DNA from: Planctomycetota bacterium
GTDB lineage: Bacteria; Planctomycetota; J058
Assembly: GCA_023954375.1 (NCBI GenBank)
Contig: JAMLIC010000005.1
Coordinates: 62,001 to 126,000, forward strand
Direction: 5' to 3'
DNA: 64,000 bases
The notes under the pieces were generated by a model. That model was not told where the DNA came from. It saw only the letters and a list, made by a program, of their open reading frames with translations, and ran no database searches. Of the stretch, positions 42,335-49,898 are shown piece after piece; positions within the stretch are counted from its first letter, which is position 1; every line of letters begins with the position of its first letter. A program made the translations under genes and the position numbers.

Positions 42335-43398
42335 CGCTCGACCCGGTCGCGCTCCTCTGCGACCTCGTGCGCGTGCCGTCGCCCTCGGGCGACGAGGGCG
42401 CCGCGGCGGCGCTCCTGCGCGAGCGCCTCGCGGAGCACGGCGTCGAGGCGCGGGTCGACGGCAGGAACCTGTGGGCGGCCGTCGGCCCGGCGGACGGACC
42501 CTCGATCCTCCTCTGCAGCCACCTCGACACGGTCCCCGTGGGCGACGGCTGGACGCGCCCGCCCCTCGAGGCGGCCCGCGAGGGCGACCGGATCTACGGC
42601 CGCGGCAGCAACGACGCCAAGGGCTGCGTGGCGGCCATGTCGGCCGCGCTCGTGCGACTGGCGGCGGCCGGCACGCGCGCGCGCGTCGTCCTCGCCGCCG
42701 TGTGCGAGGAGGAGACGGGCGGCCAGGCCGGCCTGCCGGCGCTCCTGCCGGCGCTCGGTCGCCTCGACGCGGCCGTGATCGGCGAGCCGACCGGCCTCGT
42801 GCCCGTGTGCGCCCAGAAGGGCCTCCTCTCCCTCGACGCCACCGCCCGGGGCCGGCAGGCCCACGCGGCGCGTCCGGAGGAGGGGACGAACGCGATCGCC
42901 GTGGCCGCGCGCGCGATCGCCGCGCTCGACGCGTTCGAGCTCGAGGCGCGCAGCGAGGCGCTCGGCCCGCCGACGGCGCAGGTGACGATGCTCCGCGCCG
43001 GCGAGCGCCGCAACGTGATCCCCGGCAGCTGCTGGTTCGCGATCGACGTGCGCACGACGCCGGAGTGGGACACGCCCGAGCTCGTGCAGACGATCGGGCG
43101 CGTCCTGGGGCCGGAGGTCCTGCTGAAGGTGCAGGGCGCGGGCGCGCGCGCGCAGGCCACGCCGCGCGAGCACCCGATCATCCAGGCGGCCGAGGCGGCC
43201 ACGGGCCACCAGGCCACCGGCTCGCCCACGGTGTCCGACTGGGCGCGCCTCGACGACGTGCCGGCCGTGAAGCTCGGCTGCGGCGAGAGCCCGCGCTCGC
43301 ACACGCCCGACGAGTACGTGACCGCGGGCGAGCTCGAGCGCGGGGCCGACGTCTACGCGCGGCTCGTCGAGGCCTGGCTCGAGCGGCGCGGCGGGTAA
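42331..43398 (+). CDS. M20 metallopeptidase, probable N-acylcitrulline/N-acylornithine deacylase (ArgE-type)
   Basis: 355 residues, GTG start overlapping the argB stop. The di-zinc ligands of the M20 family are complete: LLCSHLDTVPVG (His), GRGSNDAKGC (Asp), CEEETGGQAG (Glu pair, catalytic Glu first), VIGEPTGL (Glu) and RSHTPDEYV (His). The bridging dimerisation domain starts near GLLSLDATARGRQAHAARPEEGTNAI. DapE and ArgE share these motifs. The neighbours argD, argF' and argB make removal of the acyl group from N-acylcitrulline the best reading, as in Xanthomonas. Confidence 0.85.
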   Translation: MTLDPVALLCDLVRVPSPSGDEGAAAALLRERLAEHGVEARVDGRNLWAAVGPADGPSILLCSHLDTVPVGDGWTRPPLEAAREGDRIYGRGSNDAKGCVAAMSAALVRLAAAGTRARVVLAAVCEEETGGQAGLPALLPALGRLDAAVIGEPTGLVPVCAQKGLLSLDATARGRQAHAARPEEGTNAIAVAARAIAALDAFELEARSEALGPPTAQVTMLRAGERRNVIPGSCWFAIDVRTTPEWDTPELVQTIGRVLGPEVLLKVQGAGARAQATPREHPIIQAAEAATGHQATGSPTVSDWARLDDVPAVKLGCGESPRSHTPDEYVTAGELERGADVYARLVEAWLERRGG

Positions 43399-43399
43399 C

Positions 43400-44767
43400 G
43401 TGCCGCGCGGCTGGCTCCTGGCGCTCCTGGCGCTGGCGCTCGCCGCCCGCCTCCCCGGCCTCTCGAGGAGCCTGTGGTACGACGAGCTGTTCACGCTCGT
43501 CCACTTCGCCGGCTCGCCTCGCGACGCGCTCGCCCGGCAGGTCGAGGCCAACAACCACCCGCTCGCCTCGCTCCTCGCCTGGGCCGCCGGCCAGCTGGCC
43601 GCCGACGAGGCCGGCCTGCGGGCGCCGTTCCTCGTCCTCGGCGCCCTCGCCGTCCCCGCCCTGGCCTGGGCGGCGGCGCGGGCCCTCGGGCCCGCCGCCG
43701 GCGTCGCGGCCGGCGCCCTGGCCGCGCTGGCCCCCGCGCACGTGGCCTACGCCCAGCAGGTGCGCGGCTACGCGCCGCTGCTCCTGGCGGCGACGCTCCT
43801 CCTGCACCTCGTGCCGCGCGCGCTCCGCGGTGACGCGTCGCGGCGCGAGGAGGCCGCCCTCGCCGCCTGCGTCGCCCTCGGCCTGTGGGCCCACGCGACG
43901 CTCCTCCTGCCGCTCGCGGGCTGGGCCGCCCTGGCGCTCGCCGCGCCGCGGCTCGGCCTCGCGCCGCCGGCCGGGCGCGCGGCGGCCCTGCGGGGCGTCG
44001 TCGCCGGCGCCCTCGGCGGGCTCCTCCTCCTCGCGCCCACCGTCGACGACCTGTGGAAGCACGCGCGCCGGGCCCTCCGGCCGGTCGACCGCGCGCTCGC
44101 CGGGCCGTTCGACCCGGGGCGCCTGTCGCCCGTGGACCTCCTCGACGTCGCCGGCGGCGACGGCGCCGCGTCGTCGGTCGCGGGCGCGCTGCTGGCCCTC
44201 CTCGTCCTCCTCCTGGCCCTCCGCGGCGCGCTCGCCCGCCGCCGCTCGCCCGCCGTCGTGGCCTGGTGCGTTCCGCCCCTCATGGCGCTCCTCCTCGTCG
44301 CCCTCGGCGCGCCGGCGTTCCCGCGCCTCGCGCTGTTCGCCCTCCCGGCCCTCCTGGCGCTCGCCGCCGCCGGCGTCGTCGCCTCGCCGCGGCGCGTGAC
44401 GCGGGCCGCCCTCGTCGCCCTGGTCGTCGCCCTCGCGACCCTCCGCGCCTCGGCGCAGGCGGGCGCCGAGCAGCAGGACGTCCGGGGCGCCGTGCGCCTG
44501 GCCCGCGGCCTGGTCGGCCCCGACGGCGTGGTCGTCGGCGCGGGCGTGGGCGGCGGGCTCGCCCGGGTCTACGACCCCGCGCTCGTCGCCGACGAGACGT
44601 GGTCGCGCGCCGCGTCGCTCCTCGACGACGGCCCGCGCCCGCTCGCCGTCGTCGTCCTCTTCCCCGCGTGGACGCCCGCCGCCCAGCGTCGTCGTCTGGC
44701 GCAGGGTGACGGCGCGCTGCTCTCTCCGGGGCGGGTCACCCACGTGGCGGTGTGGCTGGCCCACTGA
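43400..44767 (+). CDS. GT39/ArnT-like membrane glycosyltransferase
   Basis: 455 residues with about 10-12 hydrophobic helices. The first periplasmic loop has SLWYDELFTLVHFAGSP, in which the acidic pair after Trp-Tyr is the catalytic signature of the PMT/ArnT (GT39/GT83) class. These enzymes use lipid-linked sugars to modify lipids or proteins at the outer face of the inner membrane. The C-terminal part is a short soluble region ending in LSPGRVTHVAVWL. It starts 1 base after the M20 gene. The sugar and the acceptor are unknown. Confidence 0.8.
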   Translation: MPRGWLLALLALALAARLPGLSRSLWYDELFTLVHFAGSPRDALARQVEANNHPLASLLAWAAGQLAADEAGLRAPFLVLGALAVPALAWAAARALGPAAGVAAGALAALAPAHVAYAQQVRGYAPLLLAATLLLHLVPRALRGDASRREEAALAACVALGLWAHATLLLPLAGWAALALAAPRLGLAPPAGRAAALRGVVAGALGGLLLLAPTVDDLWKHARRALRPVDRALAGPFDPGRLSPVDLLDVAGGDGAASSVAGALLALLVLLLALRGALARRRSPAVVAWCVPPLMALLLVALGAPAFPRLALFALPALLALAAAGVVASPRRVTRAALVALVVALATLRASAQAGAEQQDVRGAVRLARGLVGPDGVVVGAGVGGGLARVYDPALVADETWSRAASLLDDGPRPLAVVVLFPAWTPAAQRRRLAQGDGALLSPGRVTHVAVWLAH

Positions 44768-44801
44768 GAGGCGTGGCGAGCGCGGACCCGCTCGCGCCGA
44801 T

Positions 44802-44807
44802 TAGGAT
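44802..44807 (+). promoter_or_regulatory. Candidate -10 box directly before the gene at 44816
   Basis: TAGGAT ends 8 bases before GTG 44816, consistent with a leaderless message; no separate ribosome binding site is present. Confidence 0.45.
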
Positions 44808-44815
44808 CGCGCTGC

Positions 44816-45604
44816 GTGTCCGAGCGAGAGGCAGGAGGTCCGGGGCCGGAGGGGGAGGGCGAGGCGCCAACGCCCGCCCCGCCGACGCCGCCGCCGCCCG
44901 AGGGGGCTCCGCCGTCTCCCGAGGGGGACGTGCTGTTCTGCCGCATCGCCGTGCGGAGCGCCCTCCTCACGCAGACGCAGGCAGACGAGGCCCTGCTTGC
45001 GGTTGAGGCCCCGGGCGGGGTCGCCGCGCTGTGCGTGGCACGTGGTTGGCTGACGTCGGACCAGGCGCGCGCGCTGACCGGGAGCGCCGGGGCCACCGCG
45101 GAGGTGGCCCCGACGGTCGCGGGTGAGGAGGCGCGGCAGTTCGCACGGCTGGTGACGATGAAGCGACTCGCGGCGGACGGCCAGGTGGAGGCGTGCCGCG
45201 CCCTGCAGCGCGAGCTGGCGGGCGGCGCCTACGAACGGCTCGGGCTCCTGCTGATTCAAAAGGCTCAGCGCCGCGGCGGCGCGCCGACGCCGGGAATCGC
45301 ATCGCGCCAGGAAGCGTTCGATCATTACGTGCGCATGAAGCAGGCGGTCCAGCGCGGCGCGCTCGAGGAGGTCCGGCGCCTCGCCGAGGCGCTGCGCGAT
45401 CACCCCGAGTTCGGGCGCATGGCGCAGATGCAGTTGAACCGTGCGTTGACCCGTCACTCCCTCGGCCTCCGAGGGCGCGCGCAAGACTGCCACCCCTGTG
45501 GCGACACGTCCCAGGGGTTCACGCCTCCAGACGCCACCGATCGTGGCGCACACGACACGCCCCGGTCGAACGAGGGTGGTCTCCAAGACCACCCCTCGGA
45601 GTAG
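44816..45604 (+). CDS. Hypothetical protein with repeated 'LT..Q' helical modules
   Basis: 262 residues, GTG start. A Pro/Gly/Glu-rich head (1-40) precedes a module VLFCRIAVRSALLTQTQADEAL then LCVARGWLTSDQARALTG, a duplicated helical unit like the N-terminal module of GspE in this window (GVLTERQVEETL; GWVTEERL). Helical segments follow to about residue 210. The last 50 residues (from GLRGRAQDCHPCG) are low in secondary structure and their codons are less GC3-biased, so the natural end may have been lost or extended by a frameshift. Seven bases separate it from the LuxR gene. Confidence 0.6.
   Translation: MSEREAGGPGPEGEGEAPTPAPPTPPPPEGAPPSPEGDVLFCRIAVRSALLTQTQADEALLAVEAPGGVAALCVARGWLTSDQARALTGSAGATAEVAPTVAGEEARQFARLVTMKRLAADGQVEACRALQRELAGGAYERLGLLLIQKAQRRGGAPTPGIASRQEAFDHYVRMKQAVQRGALEEVRRLAEALRDHPEFGRMAQMQLNRALTRHSLGLRGRAQDCHPCGDTSQGFTPPDATDRGAHDTPRSNEGGLQDHPSE
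45571..45597 (+). terminator. Hairpin at the end of the gene at 44816
   Basis: gagggtggtct, cca, agaccacccctc: 11-pair stem with one bulge, just inside the annotated stop and before the LuxR gene. It may be a terminator or attenuator. Confidence 0.35.
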
Positions 45605-45610
45605 TTTCCT

Positions 45611-46714
45611 GTGCGTTTCCCTGCCGCTACAGTTCGACACCCGGTCGAGGGCTCGTTGGACGAAGCCAAGGTCACGTTGCAGCAGCTCCAGGTGCTCCTG
45701 GAGGTCGGCCGGACGGCCTGCGTCGGGACGACGTTCCAGGAGCGCATGGCCGCGCTCGTGCCCCTCGTGCAGCAGCTGATCCCCCACACCCGCGCGTCGG
45801 CGTCGGTGCTCGAGCCCGAGGCGCCGGCGCAGGTCACCCACGAGCCGGCCTGGTTCTTCGGCAACAGCGTCGGCGTGGTGCACCCCTACGCCGAGCGCTA
45901 CATGAAGCTCGACCCCATGCGCCCGGTCTACGCCGAGGCGGACGGGCGCCCGGCGCTGCTCAGCGACACGGAGGTCGGGCGGCGCTACGGCCAGGACGCG
46001 TTCACGGCCGAGTTCCTCGCGGCGCTCGGGATCCGGCACGTGATGCTCTCGGTGCACCGCATGCCGGACGGGTCGGTGTTCGCGTTCGCCCTGCACCGCG
46101 GGCCCGACCAGCCCGACTTCAGCCGCGAGGAGCGGGCGCTCATGGGCCTGTGCGCGCCCGACCTGGCGCGCGCGGCCTGCGCCGCCGTCCTGCGACGGAC
46201 GCTCCTCGCCCAGGTCGGCGCGCCGGGCGCGCCGGCCGGGAGCGTCCACGGCCTGGCGTACGACGCCGAGGGCCGCGTGGTGCACGACGACCTCGGGGCC
46301 AGCCCCCTCCTCGTGCCCGCGACCCTCGAGCGCCTGGGCATCGAGGTGCGGGAGTTCCTCGGCGGGCGCCCGCCGCCGGGCACGGCCGCGGACCGCGTCC
46401 TCCAGGCCGATGGCACCGCCGCGTTGCCGATCCGGCTCGTGGCCATGGACCGGCGCAGCGGCGTGGCCGCGCTGGCGCTCCTCGCCCACGAGGTGTCGGA
46501 CTCGAGGTTCGAGCGCCTGGTGCGCGAGGCGCGCCTCACCACCCGCGAGCGGCAGGTGGCCGCGCTGGCGATCGAGGGCCTGCGCAACCGCGACATCGCC
46601 GACCGCCTCGGCGTCGGGGTCGACACGGTGAAGTGGCACCTCAAGACGATCTTCCAGAAGACGAAGGTCCGCGGGCGGGGCGGGCTGGCGGCGATCGTGC
46701 TGGGGCGCGCGTAA
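45611..46714 (+). CDS. LuxR-type transcriptional regulator
   Basis: 367 residues, GTG start with GGAG 9 bases upstream. The C-terminal 65 residues are a LuxR helix-turn-helix: LTTRERQVAALAIEGLRNRD then IADRLGVGVDTVKWHLKTIFQKTKV, with the Glu-Arg and the recognition-helix pattern intact. The N-terminal 290 residues are a sensor-like region (MRPVYAEADGRPALLSDTEV; IRHVMLSVHRMPDG), possibly GAF-like, without a phosphoacceptor or Walker motif. It lies downstream of the helical-module gene; the target is unknown. Confidence 0.85.
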   Translation: MRFPAATVRHPVEGSLDEAKVTLQQLQVLLEVGRTACVGTTFQERMAALVPLVQQLIPHTRASASVLEPEAPAQVTHEPAWFFGNSVGVVHPYAERYMKLDPMRPVYAEADGRPALLSDTEVGRRYGQDAFTAEFLAALGIRHVMLSVHRMPDGSVFAFALHRGPDQPDFSREERALMGLCAPDLARAACAAVLRRTLLAQVGAPGAPAGSVHGLAYDAEGRVVHDDLGASPLLVPATLERLGIEVREFLGGRPPPGTAADRVLQADGTAALPIRLVAMDRRSGVAALALLAHEVSDSRFERLVREARLTTRERQVAALAIEGLRNRDIADRLGVGVDTVKWHLKTIFQKTKVRGRGGLAAIVLGRA

Positions 46715-46749
46715 CGTCGCACCCCCCGACGTCGAGGCAAGAGGTCCAA

Positions 46750-46835
46750 CCACGGCGGCCACGGAGGACACGGAGGAAGAGCTGCGAGAGCGACTCCACC
46801 GAGGTCTTCCTCCGTGTCCTCCGTGTCCTCCGTGG
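46750..46835. repeat. Large palindrome of the ACGGAGG family, copy 1
   Basis: Arms 46750-46779 and 46806-46835 pair over 30 bases, the inner 20 perfectly (cacggaggacacggaggaag / cttcctccgtgtcctccgtg). The arms are made of overlapping ACGGAGG/ACACGG units. It sits between the LuxR and metallophosphoesterase genes. Confidence 0.8.
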
Positions 46836-46876
46836 TGATGTCCTCGCCCGGGTGGCACGACCGACGCCCCGCGGCT

Positions 46877-46882
46877 TACGAT
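46877..46882 (+). promoter_or_regulatory. Candidate -10 box directly before the metallophosphoesterase
   Basis: TACGAT, with only 6 bases (ctcccc) before GTG 46889, so +1 falls on or next to the start codon. Confidence 0.5.
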
Positions 46883-46888
46883 CTCCCC

Positions 46889-48013
46889 GTGAGACTCGGG
46901 GACCTGTGGCGCCGCCCTCGCCCGTCGCGGACGCGCGTGCTCCCGGCGCGGGGGCGCGCCGTGGTCCTCTCCGACCTGCACGGGCACCACGGGGACTGGA
47001 CGGCGTTCCTCGCCGCCTCGCGCGCGCTCGACCGCATCGCCGCCGGCGAGGACCTCTGGCTGGTCATCACCGGCGACGCGCCCGACGTGACGCGCCACCG
47101 CGCCGTCGACCCGCTCGTCCCGGAGGACGGCGACCTCCGCATCCTCGACGACCTCCTGCGCGCCCGCCGCGAGCTCGGCCCGCGCGCGGAGCGGATCGTC
47201 TACCTCGAGGGGAACCACGACTTCCACGTGCTGCGGATCTGCCGCGAGGTGGCCCGCTACCACGCGGGCCAGCGCGGCGGCCCCATGCCGGCGCCCGGCT
47301 TCCTCCCCCGCGTCACCGCGGCCGAGATCGACGCCTACTTCGAGTACTACCGCGACGCGTACGGCGAGGCGGTGTTCGCCAACAACATCGGCCCCTACGA
47401 CATGGTCCGGCGGGTGCGCCCCGAGCACCTCGAGCTCCTCGACGGCTGCCCGGTGGTGGCGCACCTCGAGGGCGCGGGCGTCGTCGTCACGCACGCCGGC
47501 CCGCCCCGGATGCAGGGCCTCGGGGCCGCCGCGCTCCGCCGCGCGGTCGACCGCTGCGACCGCGACTGGATGCGCACCGCGCCGCCCGAGGCCTACTACG
47601 GCTCCGCCTACCACCAGCTGCTCAACAACCGCTTCCGCAACGGCGACTACGGCCTGGACGACGTGCGGGCCTTCCTCGCCGCGTTCGACGCCGGGGTGCT
47701 CGTGACCGGCCACACGCCCCACCCCTACCTGGTCGACTTCCAGAAGAAGGCGCCGCTCGAGGGCTGCGCCTTCCGCGACGGCCTGGGCCTGATCGGCCGC
47801 CACCAGGTCGTCCTCTGCTCGTCGTTCGGCGCGTTCGACGCCTCGCTGAAGCGCTACCTCGAGGTCGACCTCGCGCGCCGCCACCGCGACGTGGACGACC
47901 TGTTCGAGGGCGAGCCGTCCGCCGCCCGGCCGGTCCACCCGGCGGCGACGCGGCCCGGGGCGGAGGGCGCGACGTCGGTGATGCCGGGGCTGGAGATCGC
48001 GCTGGGGGAGTGA
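46889..48013 (+). CDS. Metallophosphoesterase (calcineurin-like)
   Basis: 374 residues from GTG 46889; the frame runs back into the palindrome, but that part is not coding. Metal-binding motifs are in order: VVLSDLHGHHGDW (DxH), VITGDAPDV (GD), YLEGNHDFHVL (GNHD), VVVTHAGPP (H) and VTGHTPHPY (GHTP). The usual GDxxD is GDAPD, so it is complete. Homologs include diadenosine tetraphosphatases and protein phosphatases; the substrate is unknown. It is a single gene bracketed by two palindromes of one family. Confidence 0.85.
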   Translation: MRLGDLWRRPRPSRTRVLPARGRAVVLSDLHGHHGDWTAFLAASRALDRIAAGEDLWLVITGDAPDVTRHRAVDPLVPEDGDLRILDDLLRARRELGPRAERIVYLEGNHDFHVLRICREVARYHAGQRGGPMPAPGFLPRVTAAEIDAYFEYYRDAYGEAVFANNIGPYDMVRRVRPEHLELLDGCPVVAHLEGAGVVVTHAGPPRMQGLGAAALRRAVDRCDRDWMRTAPPEAYYGSAYHQLLNNRFRNGDYGLDDVRAFLAAFDAGVLVTGHTPHPYLVDFQKKAPLEGCAFRDGLGLIGRHQVVLCSSFGAFDASLKRYLEVDLARRHRDVDDLFEGEPSAARPVHPAATRPGAEGATSVMPGLEIALGE

Positions 48014-48046
48014 CCGGCGCTGCCGAGTGACAGCCACCTGGCCGAT

Positions 48047-48148
48047 CATGGGACACGGAGGCGACGGAGGACGACGGAGGTCACGGAGGAGATGTGAGGA
48101 CAAGACCTCCGTGACCTTCGTGGACCTTCGTTGCCTCCGTGTCCCATG
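48047..48148. repeat. Large palindrome of the ACGGAGG family, copy 2
   Basis: Arms 48047-48089 and 48106-48148, each 43 bases, pair with about seven mismatches around a 16-base loop. The outer 16 bases (catgggacacggaggc) match exactly. It lies in the convergent gap between the metallophosphoesterase and the HAMP gene. Confidence 0.85.
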
Positions 48149-48179
48149 TGAGCCCACACGGTCGGCCCTCGATCTCCTC

Positions 48180-49241
48180 TCAGCTGCGCGGCGCCGCCTC
48201 GTCCACGGTCACCAGCCACCCCGCCGGCCGCCCGTGGTGGACGAGGAGCTCGAGCGTCAGGCCGCCCGCGCCGTCCAGGTCGGCGACCCGGCGCACGACC
48301 GGCCCCGCCCCCGGCTCGACCGCCCTGCGCTCGTCGCGGATGCGCTCCTCGAACGAGGCCACGCGGGCCTCCGCCGCGGCCGGCAGCGTGGAGGCGATCA
48401 CGACGCCGTCGAGGCCGACCACGGCCGCCCGCCCGCCGCGGGCGCCCACGAGGCCCAGGAGGAGCTGCGCCTGCTGGCTCAGCCGCCCCTCCACGCGGGC
48501 CGCCACGGCCTCCTGCTGGTCGAGGGCGGCGTTGAGGTGCCGGGCCAGCACGCCCAGCTCGTCGTCGTGGCGCGCCCGGAGGCGCCGGCCGCGGTCGCCC
48601 GCCGCGACCGCGTCGCCGAGCCCCTTGAGCTCGTCGAGGCGGGCGAGGACGCCGCGCTGGAGCCCCCGCGACATGGCGCCGAGCGAGAGGAGGGCGACCA
48701 CGACGAGGGCGGCCAGCCCGAGGGCGAAGCCGTGCGCCTGCCGGCGCGCCGTCGCCTCGGCCCGCTGCATCTCGCGCGTGTCGTGCTCGAGCAGCCGGAG
48801 CACCTGCCCGCGGGCGGCCTGGAGGCGGCGCCGCACCTCGAGCTCGTCCGCCGCGCGCGGCGTGGGCGCCGAGAGCAGGCGGTCGCGGGCGGCGCGCAGG
48901 GCCGCCGCCTCGCGGGCCAGGCCCGCCGCGCGCTCGAGCTCCTCGGGCTCCGTCGCGCGCGCGGCGACCTCCGCGCGCCCGCGCTCCAGCGCCTCGCCGG
49001 CCGCCCGGAGCGCGTCGGCCGCCCCGCGCTCGCCCCCGACCAGCGCCGCGGCGGCCGCCGCGTGCTGGTCCAGGGCGTGGAGGACGGCCAGGGCGGCCTC
49101 CACGCGGCGGACGTCCTCGAGCAGGACGCGGTCGAGGCTCCGCCCGAAGCGCTGGAGGCCGAGCGCGGAGAGCATCGCGGTCGCCAGGAGCAGCGCCACG
49201 AGGTAGCCGTAGCCGAGGAGCAGGCGGGTGCGCAGGGTCAT
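48180..49241 (-). CDS. HAMP domain sensor protein
   Basis: 353 residues from ATG 49241, overlapping the trkA stop. TM1 is about 7-29 (LLLGYGYLVALLLATAML). A helical periplasmic domain of about 140 residues, four-helix-bundle type and Ala/Arg/Glu-rich, follows. TM2 is about 171-190 (GFALGLAALVVVALLSLGAM) and HAMP about 191-243 (LKGLGDAVAAGDRGRRLRAR, then DDELGVLARHLNAAL). The C-terminal 105 residues look like a PAS/GAF-type fold. There is no kinase, GGDEF or MCP signalling domain, so output is unclear. Last gene of the potassium uptake operon. Confidence 0.8.
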   Translation of the reverse strand: MTLRTRLLLGYGYLVALLLATAMLSALGLQRFGRSLDRVLLEDVRRVEAALAVLHALDQHAAAAAALVGGERGAADALRAAGEALERGRAEVAARATEPEELERAAGLAREAAALRAARDRLLSAPTPRAADELEVRRRLQAARGQVLRLLEHDTREMQRAEATARRQAHGFALGLAALVVVALLSLGAMSRGLQRGVLARLDELKGLGDAVAAGDRGRRLRARHDDELGVLARHLNAALDQQEAVAARVEGRLSQQAQLLLGLVGARGGRAAVVGLDGVVIASTLPAAAEARVASFEERIRDERRAVEPGAGPVVRRVADLDGAGGLTLELLVHHGRPAGWLVTVDEAAPRS

Positions 49242-49894
49242 GCGAGGGCCGCGAGCCGGCCGAGGGCGTCGGGCGCGCCGATGACGACGAGGACGTCCCC
49301 GGGCTCGAGCGGGCCCATGCCCAGGACGTAGCTCTGGACCTTCCCCCCGCGCCGGATCGCCACGACCGACACGTCCCAGCGACGGCGCACGTCCAGCTCC
49401 ACGAGCGTCCTCCCGACGAACGCCTCGGGCGCCTGGAGCTCGGCCAGGTCGGCGCCGTCGCCGAGCGGGATCTGCTCGATCAGGCTCGGGCGCGCCAGCC
49501 GCCGCGCGATGCGCTGGCCCATCTCCTTCTCGGGGTTCACGATCTCGTGCGCCCCCACCGCGACGAGGACGCGGCCGTGGAGGTCGTTGACCGCGCGCGC
49601 GATGATCCGCGGCACGCCCGCCTGGCGCAGGAGCGCCGTGGTGAGGATCGAGGCGTCCTTGTGCTCGACCCCGATCGCGACCACGACGCAGGTGGCGCGC
49701 TCGAGGTGCAGCTCGGCGATCGCGGCCTCGTCGGTCGTGTCGCAGGTGACCGCCGCCTCGACCTCGGCCGAGATCGCCTGGACCTTCGCGGGGTCGGTGT
49801 CGACCGCGAGCACCGACTGCCCGTGGCGCGCCAGGTTCGTCGCCACCGCCCAGCCGAAGCGGCCCAGGCCGATCACCACGCACTCGCCGATCAT
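49238..49894 (-). CDS. ktrA: Potassium uptake regulatory subunit TrkA/KtrA (RCK)
   Basis: 218 residues, one RCK-N plus one RCK-C domain, the size of KtrA rather than the double-length TrkA. The NAD/ATP-binding Rossmann motif is GLGRFGWAVATNLARHG, with the Asp at the end of strand 2 in LAVDTDPAK. ADDA-like VVAIGVEHKDASILTT and the RCK-C stretch (FVGRTLVELDVRRRW) are present. It gates the membrane subunit encoded 4 bases upstream in response to nucleotide binding. Confidence 0.92.
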   Translation of the reverse strand: MIGECVVIGLGRFGWAVATNLARHGQSVLAVDTDPAKVQAISAEVEAAVTCDTTDEAAIAELHLERATCVVVAIGVEHKDASILTTALLRQAGVPRIIARAVNDLHGRVLVAVGAHEIVNPEKEMGQRIARRLARPSLIEQIPLGDGADLAELQAPEAFVGRTLVELDVRRRWDVSVVAIRRGGKVQSYVLGMGPLEPGDVLVVIGAPDALGRLAALA

Positions 49895-49898
49895 GCCG

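Noticed and set aside
42331..43398. DapE (succinyl-diaminopimelate desuccinylase) for the M20 gene
   Set aside because: Motifs alone allow it, but the 4-base overlap with argB and the argD-argF' cluster favour an arginine-route deacylase.
46814..46888. Upstream extension of the metallophosphoesterase into the palindrome
   Set aside because: The extra residues are read from the right arm of the repeat; the GTG at 46889 follows a -10 box directly.
46750..48148. CRISPR array or insertion sequence around the palindromes
   Set aside because: No regular repeat-spacer pattern, no cas genes, no transposase, no target-site duplication visible.
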